Shown here piece by piece: positions 54,360 to 62,932 of a stretch of 64,000 nucleotides of DNA; position 1 is the stretch's first letter, and every line of letters starts with the position of its first letter. The notes beneath the pieces were generated by a model. It saw only the letters and a program-made list of their open reading frames with translations, searched no databases and was not told where the DNA came from. This stretch comes from Nocardioides zeae (lineage in GTDB: Bacteria > Actinomycetota > Actinomycetes > Propionibacteriales > Nocardioidaceae), in contig NZ_JAUTAN010000001.1 in the NCBI RefSeq assembly GCF_030818655.1, positions 2,790,001-2,854,000 on the forward strand, read 5' to 3'. The position numbers were made by a program, and so were the translations under genes.

Positions 54360-55150
54360 CGCCCCTGCCAGCGGGGACGGCGCTTCTCCGCGAAGGCGCG
54401 CGGCCCCTCCTGCGCGTCCTCGCTCAGGTAGACGGGAGCCCAGATCTCCTCGGCCACCTCGAACGCGGGCGTGCGCCCGTGCTCCGCGACCGCGTAGACC
54501 ATGCGCTTGGCCGCCCGCACCGACAGCGGTGCGTTCGCGACGATCGTGGCCACGAGGGCGCTGGTGGCCGCGCGCAGCTCGGCCGCGGGGACCACGCGGT
54601 TGACGAGGCCGATCTCGTGGGCGCGCCGGGCGTCCACCCGGTCGCCGGTGAGGAGGATCTCCATCGCGGCGCGCGGCGGCACCAGCCAGGGCAGCGGGGC
54701 CGCCCACGGCGATCCCCGCCCCACCTTGGCCTCCGAGACCGCGAACGTCGCGGTGTCCGCCGCGACGACGAGGTCGGCCGACTGGGCGAGGAGGAAGCCG
54801 CCGCCGAACGCGCCCCCGTTCACGGCGGCGATGACCGGCTTGGTGACCTCCACGGTGCGACCCGGCTGCGGCACGAAGTCCGGCGGCGGGATCGTGAGAC
54901 GCGTGCTCGCCATCTCCTTGAGGTCCCCGCCCGCGCAGAACGCCTTGTCGCCGGCTCCGGTGAGCACGACCACCTGCACGGCGTCGTCGGCCTCCGCCCG
55001 CAGCAGCAGCTCCTTGAGGCCCGTCCGCACCGCCAGGTTGAGCGCGTTGCGCGCCTCGGGCCGGTTGATCGTGATCCAGGCGGCGCCGTCGACGACCTCG
55101 TAGAGGACCGCCTCGGTGTCGGTGTCGGCTTCCGTGCCGGTGGCGCTCAT
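54356..55150 (-). CDS. Enoyl-CoA hydratase/isomerase family protein
   Basis: A 264-residue crotonase-fold protein: AWITINRPEARNALNL, the oxyanion-hole FCAGGDLKEM, and GAFGGGFLLAQSADLVVAAD with a late EAKVGRGSPWAAPLPWLV. Both Glu positions typical of dehydrating hydratases are not both obvious, so isomerase or lyase activity is possible. ATG 55150 overlaps the carboxylase alpha gene by 4 bp. Confidence 0.88.
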   Translation of the reverse strand: MSATGTEADTDTEAVLYEVVDGAAWITINRPEARNALNLAVRTGLKELLLRAEADDAVQVVVLTGAGDKAFCAGGDLKEMASTRLTIPPPDFVPQPGRTVEVTKPVIAAVNGGAFGGGFLLAQSADLVVAADTATFAVSEAKVGRGSPWAAPLPWLVPPRAAMEILLTGDRVDARRAHEIGLVNRVVPAAELRAATSALVATIVANAPLSVRAAKRMVYAVAEHGRTPAFEVAEEIWAPVYLSEDAQEGPRAFAEKRRPRWQGR

Positions 55151-57126
55151 GCCTCGTCCTCCTCGGTCTCCTCCAGCACGATGAGGACGGTGCCCGTGTC
55201 GACGGCGCCCCCCGTGCTGACCGGCACGCTCGCGACGACCGCGTCGGCGGCCGCCTTGATCGCGTGCTCCATCTTCATGGCCTCGAGCACCAGCACGGTC
55301 TGTCCCGCGACGACCCGGTCGCCGGGGGCGACGTTGACCCGCACGACGGTGCCCGGCATGGGTGCCAGGAGCGAACCGGCCTCGAGGGCACCCGCCTTGT
55401 CGACGAACCGCGGGACCACCGTGAGGTCGAGCGTGCCGTCCGCCCAGGACACGTACGCCGCTCCCTGCGCCCGCACGACGTCGAACCGGCGTCGTACTCC
55501 GTCGACCACCAGGTCGACACCGTCGGGGTCCACCCGGTGCAGCACCACGTCGAGCGCCGTCCCGTCGACCTCGAAGCGGGGACGCCGCCCGAGGTCGTAG
55601 CCGACGTCGAACCGGCGGTCGCCGACGGCGTACGCGCGGTGCTGGAGCTGCGAGCGGACGTTGCGGAAGCCGGACGCGACGTGCCGTACGACGCGGCTGC
55701 CGTCCCGCTCGAGGGCCTGGTCCGCGAGGGCGACGGCGAGGACCGCCGCGCCCTCCACCGCCGGCGTCGGGGTGGGCGCCAGGTCGCGCGGGTCGAGCCG
55801 GTCGAGGAAGTGCGTGTCGATGCGGCCGGCCACGAACTCCTCGTGCTCGAGGATCCCGACGAGCAGCGTGCGGTTGGTCGTGACGCCCAGGACCCGGGCC
55901 CCCCGGAGGGCACGGACGAGCCGGGCGGACGCCTCCTCGCGGGTGCGCCCGTAGCCGATCACCTTCGCGAGCATCGGGTCGTAGTTGGTGCTCACCACGT
56001 CGCCCGACTCGACGCCGCCGTCCACCCGCAGCCCCGGCACCTCGGGGATCTCGAAGCGGTGGAGCGTGCCCGCGGCCGGCAGGAACCCGTTGAGCGCGTC
56101 CTCCGCGTAGAGGCGCGCCTCGATGGCGTGCCCCGTGATCGTGGGGGCGAAGGCCTCCGGGGGCAGCGGGAGACCGGCGGCCACGTCGATCTGCAGCCGC
56201 ACGAGGTCGAGACCCGTGACGAGCTCGGTCACCGGGTGCTCGACCTGCAGGCGCGTGTTGACCTCCAGGAAGTAGAAGTCCCCGCCCGGTGCCAGCAGGA
56301 ACTCGACGGTCCCCGCTCCGACGTACCCCAGCGCGCGACCGGCCTCGACGGCCGCCGCGCCCATGCGCTCGCGCAGCTCCGGAGTCACGACCGGCGAGGG
56401 CGACTCCTCGATGATCTTCTGGTGGCGCCGCTGGATCGAGCACTCCCGCTCGTTGAGGTGCACGATCGCTCCGTGCGTGTCGCCGAAGATCTGGATCTCG
56501 ACGTGGCGCGGCTCGTCGACATAGTGCTCGAGGAACACGGTGTCGTTGCCGAACGCGGACCCCGCCTCGCGCCGGGCCGAGGCGATGGCCTCCAGGAGCT
56601 CGGACTCGGCGCGCACGACCCGCATGCCGCGGCCGCCGCCACCGAACGACGCCTTGACCAGGACCGGCCAGCCGATCGCCTCGGCGACCGCGAGCACCTC
56701 GTCGTCCGGCACGCCGGTCAGGTCGCGGCCCGGCAGCACGGGCACGCCCGCCGCCTCCATCATGTCGCGGGCGGTCAGCTTCGAGCCCATCGCCTCGATG
56801 GCCTCGACGCCCGGACCGATGAACGTGATGCCCGCCTTCTCGCAGCGGCGCGCGAAGTCGGCGTTCTCCGAGAGGAAGCCGTAGCCGGGGTGCACGGCGT
56901 CGGCGCCCACCCGCTCCGCCGCCTCGAGGACGGCGTCGGCGCGGAGGTAGGACTCGGCGGGGGTGGCGCCCCCCAGGGGCACCGCCTCGTCGGCCTCCAG
57001 CACGAACGGCGCCTGCGCGTCCGCGTCCGAGTAGACGGCGACCGTCGCGATGCCCATCTCGCGGCAGGTGCGGAAGACGCGTCGTGCGATCTCCCCGCGG
57101 TTGGCGACCAGGACCTTGGTGATCAT
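55147..57126 (-). CDS. Acyl-CoA carboxylase alpha subunit (biotin carboxylase + BCCP)
   Basis: A 659-residue fusion: biotin carboxylase (about 1-445; KVLVANRGEIARRVFR, ATP loop KASFGGGGRGMRVV, and FLEVNTRLQVEHPVTE), a middle linker domain (about 500-560) and a C-terminal biotin-carrier domain with EAMKMEH (biotinyl-Lys about 618). Start ATG 57126 after GAGGAAGAG, 7 bp downstream of the carboxyltransferase gene. With that gene it should carboxylate a branched or unsaturated acyl-CoA (methylcrotonyl-, geranyl- or propionyl-type). Confidence 0.95.
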   Translation of the reverse strand: MITKVLVANRGEIARRVFRTCREMGIATVAVYSDADAQAPFVLEADEAVPLGGATPAESYLRADAVLEAAERVGADAVHPGYGFLSENADFARRCEKAGITFIGPGVEAIEAMGSKLTARDMMEAAGVPVLPGRDLTGVPDDEVLAVAEAIGWPVLVKASFGGGGRGMRVVRAESELLEAIASARREAGSAFGNDTVFLEHYVDEPRHVEIQIFGDTHGAIVHLNERECSIQRRHQKIIEESPSPVVTPELRERMGAAAVEAGRALGYVGAGTVEFLLAPGGDFYFLEVNTRLQVEHPVTELVTGLDLVRLQIDVAAGLPLPPEAFAPTITGHAIEARLYAEDALNGFLPAAGTLHRFEIPEVPGLRVDGGVESGDVVSTNYDPMLAKVIGYGRTREEASARLVRALRGARVLGVTTNRTLLVGILEHEEFVAGRIDTHFLDRLDPRDLAPTPTPAVEGAAVLAVALADQALERDGSRVVRHVASGFRNVRSQLQHRAYAVGDRRFDVGYDLGRRPRFEVDGTALDVVLHRVDPDGVDLVVDGVRRRFDVVRAQGAAYVSWADGTLDLTVVPRFVDKAGALEAGSLLAPMPGTVVRVNVAPGDRVVAGQTVLVLEAMKMEHAIKAAADAVVASVPVSTGGAVDTGTVLIVLEETEEDEA

Positions 57127-57133
57127 CTCTTCC

Positions 57134-58732
57134 TCACATCCGGAAGACCGCGAACCCACGGGTCCCGGTCACCTCGTTGTTGTGGCACATCGACAGGGCC
57201 ATCCCGAGCACGTCACGGGTGTCCCGGGGGTCGATGACGCCGTCGTCGTAGCACTGGCCGCTCATGTAGAGGGCGAGCGACTCGGCCTCGATGCGCTCCT
57301 CGAGCGCCGCGCGACGCTCCGCGTCGGCCTCCTCGTCGAAGGGCCGGCCGGCGTTCTCCGCGGCCTGGCGGGCGACGATCGACATGACGCCGGCGAGCTG
57401 CTCGGGCCCCATGATCGCCGTCTTCGAGCTCGGCCAGGTGAAGAGCAGACGGGGGTCGTAGGAGCGGCCCGACATGCCGTAGTTGCCGGCGCCGTACGAG
57501 GCCGCCAGGTTGATCGTGATGTGCGGGACCTTCGAGTTCGTGACGGCGTTGATCATCTTCGAGCCGTCCTTGATCATGCCGTTCTGCTCGTACTGCGTGC
57601 CGACCATGAAGCCCGTCGTGTTCTGCAGGAAGATCAACGGGGTGTCCGTCTGGTTGCAGAGCAGGATGAACTCCGCGCCCTTCTTGGCCTCCTCGTTGAA
57701 CAGCACGCCGCGCGCGTTGGCGAGGATGCCCACCGGGTAGCCGTGGACCGTCGCCCAGCCGGTGACGAGGGCCGTGCCGTAGAGCGGCTTGTACTCCTCG
57801 AAGCGCGAGCCGTCGACGACCCGGGCGATCACCTCGCGCGGGTCGAAGGGCACCTTCAGGTCGACCGAGGCGATGGCGAGCAGGTCCTCGGGGTCGTGCA
57901 CGGGTGCGTCGACCTCCGCGGCGGCGGGCGTGCCGTGCTTGCGCCAGTTGAGGTGCTCGACGATGTCGCGGCCGATCGCGATGCACTCCTCCTCGTCGGC
58001 GGCCAGGTAGTCCGCCAGGCCGGAGGTGCGTGCGTGCATGTCGCCGCCGCCGAGGCTCTCGTCGTCGGCGTCCTCGCCGGTCGCCATCTTGACCAGCGGC
58101 GGACCGCCGAGGAACACCTTCGCCTGGTTCTGCACCATCACGGCGTAGTCGCACATGCCCGGCACGTAGGCGCCGCCCGCCGTCGAGTTGCCGAACACGA
58201 GCGCGATGGTCGGGACACCGGCCGCCGAGAGCGCGGTCAGCTCGTGGAAGAGCCTGCCCGCGGGCACGAACAGCTCGGCCTGCCGCTGCAGGTCGCCGCC
58301 GCCGGACTCGACGAGGCTGATGGTGGGGAGCCGGTTCTCGCGGGCGACCTGCATGGCCCGGAGCACCTTCTTCCACGTGTAGGGGTTCGAGGCGCCGCCC
58401 CGCACGGTCGGGTCGTGGGCGACGATCATGCACTCGACGCCGCTCACGACGCCGATGCCCGTCACGCAGCTCGCCCCGACGGGGAACTCGGTCCCCCAGG
58501 CGGCGACGTTGCCGAGCTCGAGGAACGGTGCGTCACGGTCGACGAGCAGCTCGATGCGCTCGCGGGCGAGCAGCCGACCACGCTCGCGGTGGCGGGCGAC
58601 GTACCGCTCCCCGCCTCCCGCGATGGCGAGGTCGAGCTGCCGGTCGAGCTCCGCGATCCGCTCCAGGTTGCCCTCGCGGTTCGCGACGGCGACGTCCGAG
58701 CCGAGGTCGAAGGTGGAGGTGAGGACCTTCAT
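57134..58732 (-). CDS. Acyl-CoA carboxylase carboxyltransferase subunit
   Basis: A 532-residue carboxyltransferase subunit with both crotonase-type halves. VESGGGDLQRQAELF and FGNSTAGGAYVPGM in the first half and LIFLQNTTGFMVGTQYE with ITINLAASYGAGNYGMSGR in the second resemble methylcrotonyl-CoA/geranyl-CoA carboxylase beta rather than propionyl-CoA types. ATG 58732. Co-transcribed with the alpha subunit. Confidence 0.93.
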   Translation of the reverse strand: MKVLTSTFDLGSDVAVANREGNLERIAELDRQLDLAIAGGGERYVARHRERGRLLARERIELLVDRDAPFLELGNVAAWGTEFPVGASCVTGIGVVSGVECMIVAHDPTVRGGASNPYTWKKVLRAMQVARENRLPTISLVESGGGDLQRQAELFVPAGRLFHELTALSAAGVPTIALVFGNSTAGGAYVPGMCDYAVMVQNQAKVFLGGPPLVKMATGEDADDESLGGGDMHARTSGLADYLAADEEECIAIGRDIVEHLNWRKHGTPAAAEVDAPVHDPEDLLAIASVDLKVPFDPREVIARVVDGSRFEEYKPLYGTALVTGWATVHGYPVGILANARGVLFNEEAKKGAEFILLCNQTDTPLIFLQNTTGFMVGTQYEQNGMIKDGSKMINAVTNSKVPHITINLAASYGAGNYGMSGRSYDPRLLFTWPSSKTAIMGPEQLAGVMSIVARQAAENAGRPFDEEADAERRAALEERIEAESLALYMSGQCYDDGVIDPRDTRDVLGMALSMCHNNEVTGTRGFAVFRM

Positions 58733-58756
58733 CGTTCTCTTCCTTTCCGGGCGGGC

Positions 58757-59605
58757 TCAGCCCGCCATCGGGTCCGATGCCCGGTGGGCGCTCTCGGCGC
58801 GGGCGAGCAGGTCGACGGTGGCGACGATGTCGTCGGTGGAGCAGCCGCGGGAGAGGTCGACCCACGGGCGGTCCAGCCCGAGCACGAACGACCCGAGGGC
58901 GGTGGCGCCCCCGACCCGTTCGGCCACCTTGTAGGCGATGTTGGCGGCCTCGAGCGACGGGAAGACCAGCACGTTCGCGGCCCCGGCGACCTGGGACCCG
59001 GGCGCCTTGCGGGCGGCCACCCGCGGGTCCACGGCGACGTCGAACTGCACCTCGCCCTCGACGAGCAGGTCGGGTCGCTCCTCCCGCACCCGGCGCGTGG
59101 CCTCCTGCACGAGCAGCACCCGCGGGTGGGCCGCACTGCCGGCCGTCGAGAACGAGAGCATGGCGACGCGGGCGCGCTCCGCGAACGTGCGTTCGTGGTG
59201 CTCGGCCGCCGTCACCGCGATCTCGGCCAGCTGCGCGGCGTCGGGGTCGGGGACGACGACGCAGTCGGCGTACGTCGTCCAACGGCCCTCGGGGCCCCCG
59301 ATCGCGAAGCAGGCCGAGACGAGGCGACCGCGCCGCAACCGGCGGATGCCGGCGCGGACCATCTCGGCGCTGGAGGTGAGGCTGCCGCCCACACCGGCGG
59401 CCACGATGCCCTCGGCCACCAGCCGGGCGAGGTGGTCGACCGGGCTCGTGCCCGCCGGCGCGGTGACCCGCTCGGCACCGGGCGGTGCGTCGTCGCCGGC
59501 GGTCCCGACGAGGACCGGCACGACCCGACCGGCGGCCACGAGGCGGGCCGCTGCCTCCTGGACGCGGGCGTCCTGCGCGTCGGCGAGCCCGATCCGGACG
59601 GTCAT
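58757..59605 (-). CDS. Phosphate acyltransferase-like protein (PTA/PTB fold)
   Basis: A 282-residue protein resembling the catalytic C-terminal domain of phosphate acetyl/butyryltransferase: ARVAMLSFSTAGSAAHPRV and LVEGEVQFDVAVDPRVAARKAPGSQVAGAANVLVFP match the family, while the N-terminal part is shorter than usual (about 330 residues). It may release or transfer an acyl group as acyl phosphate. Its presence in an acyl-CoA carboxylase cluster is unusual. Start overlaps the AtuA C-like stop by 4 bp. Confidence 0.82.
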   Translation of the reverse strand: MTVRIGLADAQDARVQEAAARLVAAGRVVPVLVGTAGDDAPPGAERVTAPAGTSPVDHLARLVAEGIVAAGVGGSLTSSAEMVRAGIRRLRRGRLVSACFAIGGPEGRWTTYADCVVVPDPDAAQLAEIAVTAAEHHERTFAERARVAMLSFSTAGSAAHPRVLLVQEATRRVREERPDLLVEGEVQFDVAVDPRVAARKAPGSQVAGAANVLVFPSLEAANIAYKVAERVGGATALGSFVLGLDRPWVDLSRGCSTDDIVATVDLLARAESAHRASDPMAG

Positions 59606-59940
59606 CCCAGCAGCTCGGTGGGCACCTCGACGGTCATCTGCAGCAGGCCGAGCGACAGCGTCTTCCCCTGCGCGTCGGTGCGCAGCGACGCCGCGCCCCC
59701 GCCGTCGAGGGCGTCGTGGAGCAGGAAGTTCAGCGCCTTCAGGTTGGGCAGCTCGTGGCGCTCGACCCCGCCGCGGCAGAGCGCGCGGAAGTGCGCCTCC
59801 ACCCGCGCGGGGGTCACCTGCTCCCGCAGCACCTCGAAGACGCGCTCGTCGTCGGTCCAGAGCCCGATGTTGGCGTCGGCGCCCTTGTCTCCCGAGCGGG
59901 CCGAGGCCACCCGGCCCAGCGGAACGGTCGTCGTGCTCAT
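59602..59940 (-). CDS. AtuA C-terminal-like protein
   Basis: A 112-residue protein equal to the C-terminal domain of single-chain AtuA homologues: VPLGRVASARSGDKGADANIGL, VRLEQ-like internal strand and a final segment LSLGLLQMTVEVP. Here it is a separate gene overlapping the AtuA gene by 4 bp, so the two probably form a complex. Confidence 0.85.
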   Translation of the reverse strand: MSTTTVPLGRVASARSGDKGADANIGLWTDDERVFEVLREQVTPARVEAHFRALCRGGVERHELPNLKALNFLLHDALDGGGAASLRTDAQGKTLSLGLLQMTVEVPTELLG

Positions 59941-61310
59941 GCCACGACCTCCTTCACCTGCACGCGGGCCTCGACGGCCGACTTCTCGATCAGGGCCGGC
60001 CAGAAGCCGACGATCTCGCTCGCCTTGGGGCGTCCTCCGGCGAAGCCCGTGAGACCCGGGGGGCCGGAGGTGAGCAGCGAGGCCAGCTCGGCGCCGAGCC
60101 TGTTGACGGCCGCCTTGTCGGTCGAGCGCACGGAGACGCGCAGCACGACCTCGGAGGGGGCGGTCGCCGGCTCGGGGAGCATGTCCGCGTAGAGCACGTT
60201 GGTGCCGACGACCTCGACGAGGCAGTCCTCGGCCGGGAAGACGACGCCCTCCTCGGCGAGGCGGGCGAGCAGGATCTCGGCGGTGAGGCGGGCCTTGGCC
60301 GCGGCATCCGGTCCGCCGACCGTCAGCTGGGCCGTCGTGCGCCACCCGTCGAGGGTGCTGATCGACACCTTGTAGGTGTCGGTGGGCGCGCTGCCGCGCA
60401 CCCCGTGCACCCGCACCCGGTCGGGGCCGTCCTGCTCGAGGCGGATGGAGGTGAAGTCGGCGACGACGTCGGGGGTCAGGTAGCGCTCGGGCTCCCCCAG
60501 CTCGTAGAGCAGCTGGGCGGTGACCGTGCCGACGTCGACGAGTCCGCCGGTGCCGGCCTTCTTCGTCACGACGAACGTCCCGTCCGCGGCGACCTCCACG
60601 AGGGGGTAGCCGATGCCGGCCAGGTCGGGCACCGACTCCCAGCGGTCGTAGTTGCCGCCCGTGCACTGCGTGCCGCACTCGAGGATGTGTCCGGCGACCG
60701 TGCCCGCTGCGAGGAGGTCGTGGTCGTCCTCGGTCCAGCCGAACTCGTGGATGAGCGGCGCCAGCGTGAGCGACGGGTCCGTGACCCGCCCGGTGATGAC
60801 GACGTCGGCACCGGCGGCGAGCGCCTCGGCGATCGGGAACGCCCCGAGGTAGACGTTCGCGCTCTGCACCCGGTCGAGCTCGTCCGCGAGCGGGGCCCCG
60901 GTCGTCATGTTGGTCAGTCCGTGACCGCTCTCGAGGAGGCGCGGCAGGTCCGCCATGACGTCGTCCCCGCCGACGGTGGCGACGACGACGTCGAGCCCCA
61001 ACCGGCGCACCACGTCGTCGACGGCCGCCGCGCACGCCTCCGGGTTGACCCCGCCGGCGTTGGCGATGACCTTGATCCCGTGCTCCTTGCAGTGGGGCAG
61101 GATCCGCTCGAGCTGGGCGACGAAGTCGGTCGCGTAGCCCGCCTGCGGGTTCCGCGAGCGGAGCTTCTGCATGATGCTCATCGTCACCTCGGCGAGGAAG
61201 TCCATCGTCAGGTAGTCGATGCCCCCGCCCTGCACCAGCTGCAGCGGACCGCGGGCGGAGTCGCCCCAGAAACCTTGGCCGTTGCCGACCCTCACCACGT
61301 TGCGTGTCAT
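59937..61310 (-). CDS. AtuA-like acyclic terpene utilization protein
   Basis: A 457-residue AtuA-family (DUF1446) protein: VRVGNGQGFWGDS, GIDYLTMDFLAEVTMSIMQK, ITGRVTDPSLTLAPLIHEFGW and GTQCTGGNYDRWESVPD. The family is named from a citronellol/geraniol gene cluster and often accompanies biotin-dependent acyl-CoA carboxylases, but its chemistry is not established. ATG 61310 with AAGGAA upstream, behind a strong promoter. It starts the catabolic operon. Confidence 0.9.
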   Translation of the reverse strand: MTRNVVRVGNGQGFWGDSARGPLQLVQGGGIDYLTMDFLAEVTMSIMQKLRSRNPQAGYATDFVAQLERILPHCKEHGIKVIANAGGVNPEACAAAVDDVVRRLGLDVVVATVGGDDVMADLPRLLESGHGLTNMTTGAPLADELDRVQSANVYLGAFPIAEALAAGADVVITGRVTDPSLTLAPLIHEFGWTEDDHDLLAAGTVAGHILECGTQCTGGNYDRWESVPDLAGIGYPLVEVAADGTFVVTKKAGTGGLVDVGTVTAQLLYELGEPERYLTPDVVADFTSIRLEQDGPDRVRVHGVRGSAPTDTYKVSISTLDGWRTTAQLTVGGPDAAAKARLTAEILLARLAEEGVVFPAEDCLVEVVGTNVLYADMLPEPATAPSEVVLRVSVRSTDKAAVNRLGAELASLLTSGPPGLTGFAGGRPKASEIVGFWPALIEKSAVEARVQVKEVVA

Positions 61311-61331
61311 CGTCGTTCCTTCTTTAGTGAA

Positions 61332-61369
61332 AGTGAATTCACTATTACTTGGCGGACGGGTCCTGTCAA
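61332..61369 (-). promoter_or_regulatory. Promoter and operator of the AtuA operon
   Basis: On the minus strand: -35 TTGACA (61364-61369), 16-bp spacer, -10 TAATAG (61342-61347), then a perfect 12-bp palindrome AGTGAATTCACT (61332-61343) overlapping the -10 and start point. TTCACTA half-sites nearby extend it. A TetR-type repressor sensing a CoA ester or acid is the likely partner; none is encoded in the window next to it. Confidence 0.82.
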
Positions 61370-61401
61370 GGTCCCGTCGTGGCTTTCGTACGGCGCGGGG
61401 C

Positions 61402-62121
61402 TCAGCCCTCGGCGAGCGCGGACTCCCCCAGGAAGGCGCGCAGCACCGACGCGTCGGCACGCACCTCGGCGCTGGTGCCGCGGAAGGCGACCTGCCCGCG
61501 GTTCACCACCGTCACGTCGGAGGCGATGCCGAGACCGGCCTCCGCGTTCTGCTCGACCATCAGCACGCCGATCCCGCTCTCGGCCATGAGCCCGACCTTC
61601 TCGACGACGACGTCGACCATGGCGGGGGCGAGACCCATCGACGGCTCGTCGAGCAGCACGAACGCCGGGTCGGACATCAGCGCACGCCCGAAGGCCAGCA
61701 TCTGCTGCTCCCCGCCGCTCAGCAGCCCGGCTGCCCCCCGGCGCCGCTCGTGGAGCACGGGGAACATCTCCCAGATCCGCTCCAGCACCTCGCGCGCCCG
61801 GCCCGGCGCCGTCGTGTGGCCCCCCAGGCGGAGGTTCTCCTCGACCGTCATCGGCGCGAAGACGCGACGGCCCTCGGGGACGAGCGCGACCCCGGCTCCC
61901 ACGACCCGGTGGGCCGGGAGGCCCGTGGTGTCGAGGTCGCCGACCCGGACCGATCCCCGGGCCGGTCGCACCACCCCGGCGACGGCGTTGAGCGTGGTGC
62001 TCTTGCCCGCGCCGTTGGGCCCGAGGACGAGCGAGACCTGGCCGGGCCGGACCTCGAGGTCGATCCCGGCGACGGCCTCCACGTGCCCGTAGCTCACGTG
62101 CAGGTCACTGATCTGCAGCAT
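61402..62121 (-). CDS. livF: Branched-chain-type ABC transporter ATP-binding protein LivF
   Basis: A 239-residue ATPase: Walker A GPNGAGKST, signature LSGGEQQML, Walker B FVLLDEPSMGLAP and H-loop region MVEQNAEAGL, the LivF pattern. It overlaps livG by 17 bp. Stop 92 bp before the AtuA start, with the AtuA promoter in between. Confidence 0.93.
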   Translation of the reverse strand: MLQISDLHVSYGHVEAVAGIDLEVRPGQVSLVLGPNGAGKSTTLNAVAGVVRPARGSVRVGDLDTTGLPAHRVVGAGVALVPEGRRVFAPMTVEENLRLGGHTTAPGRAREVLERIWEMFPVLHERRRGAAGLLSGGEQQMLAFGRALMSDPAFVLLDEPSMGLAPAMVDVVVEKVGLMAESGIGVLMVEQNAEAGLGIASDVTVVNRGQVAFRGTSAEVRADASVLRAFLGESALAEG

Positions 62122-62932
62122 CGGCCTTCCACCCCTTCCCGAGGTATGCCTCCTGGACCCGTGGGTCGGCGACCACGTCGGCCGGCCGCCCCTCGGTCAG
62201 CAGGCGACCCTGCGCCATCGCGAACAGGTGGTCGCAGGTGTCGAGCATCATCTGGACGTCGTGCTCGATGAGCAGCTGCGAGAGCCCCTCCGAGCGCAGC
62301 TGCCGCATCAGCGCGGAGATCTCGACCCGCTCGGCGGCGTTCATGCCCGCCGTCGGCTCGTCGAGGAGGAGCAGCCGCGGGTCCATCACGATCGCGCGCG
62401 CGATCTCGACCCGGCGCTGCGTGCCGTAGGACAGCTCGGACGGGCGGGCCCGGGCGACGTCGGTCAGGCCGGTGCGCTCGAGCGCCTCGGCCACCGGGCC
62501 GGGGAGGCCCCGCAGCGGCGCGCGTCGCTCGGCGCGCGACCGGGCGTCGTACCCCAACTGGACGTTGGCGGCGACCGACAGGTCGCCCAGGAGCCGCACC
62601 GTCTGGAACGTGCGCGCGATCCCCAGTCCTGGGACCCGGCCCGGGCGGACCCGCTCGTAGCGGGTGCCCCCGACCGTGAGCTCGCCGCGGGTGAGGCGGG
62701 TCAACCGCGTCAGCGCCGCCACCAGCGTGCTCTTGCCGGACCCGTTCGGGCCGATGATGCCGGAGATCCCGCCCTCGGCGAGCGTCATCGTGATGCCGTC
62801 GACGGCCTTCACGCCGCCGTAGTGCACGGCCAGGTCCCGGATCTCGAGGACCGCGGTCCCGGTGCCCGGGACGCCGACGGGGCCCGCCGGTCCAGCAGGG
62901 ACCGTGCCGTGCCGGGTGCTCGCGCTGCTCAT
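62105..62932 (-). CDS. livG: Branched-chain-type ABC transporter ATP-binding protein LivG
   Basis: A 275-residue ATPase: Walker A GPNGSGKST, the LivG-specific GIARTFQTVRLLGDLSVAANVQLG, signature LSYGTQRRVEIARAI, LLLLDEPTAGMN and LLIEHDVQMM. An unusual Ala/Gly/Pro-rich N-terminal extension (about 27 residues) precedes the ATPase. ATG 62932 overlaps the livM stop by 4 bp. Confidence 0.92.
   Translation of the reverse strand: MSSASTRHGTVPAGPAGPVGVPGTGTAVLEIRDLAVHYGGVKAVDGITMTLAEGGISGIIGPNGSGKSTLVAALTRLTRLTRGELTVGGTRYERVRPGRVPGLGIARTFQTVRLLGDLSVAANVQLGYDARSRAERRAPLRGLPGPVAEALERTGLTDVARARPSELSYGTQRRVEIARAIVMDPRLLLLDEPTAGMNAAERVEISALMRQLRSEGLSQLLIEHDVQMMLDTCDHLFAMAQGRLLTEGRPADVVADPRVQEAYLGKGWKADAADQ

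Noticed and set aside
57050..60052. Plus-strand 1000-codon frame across the carboxylase genes
   Set aside because: Antisense shadow of well-identified carboxyltransferase and neighbouring genes; no recognisable domain.
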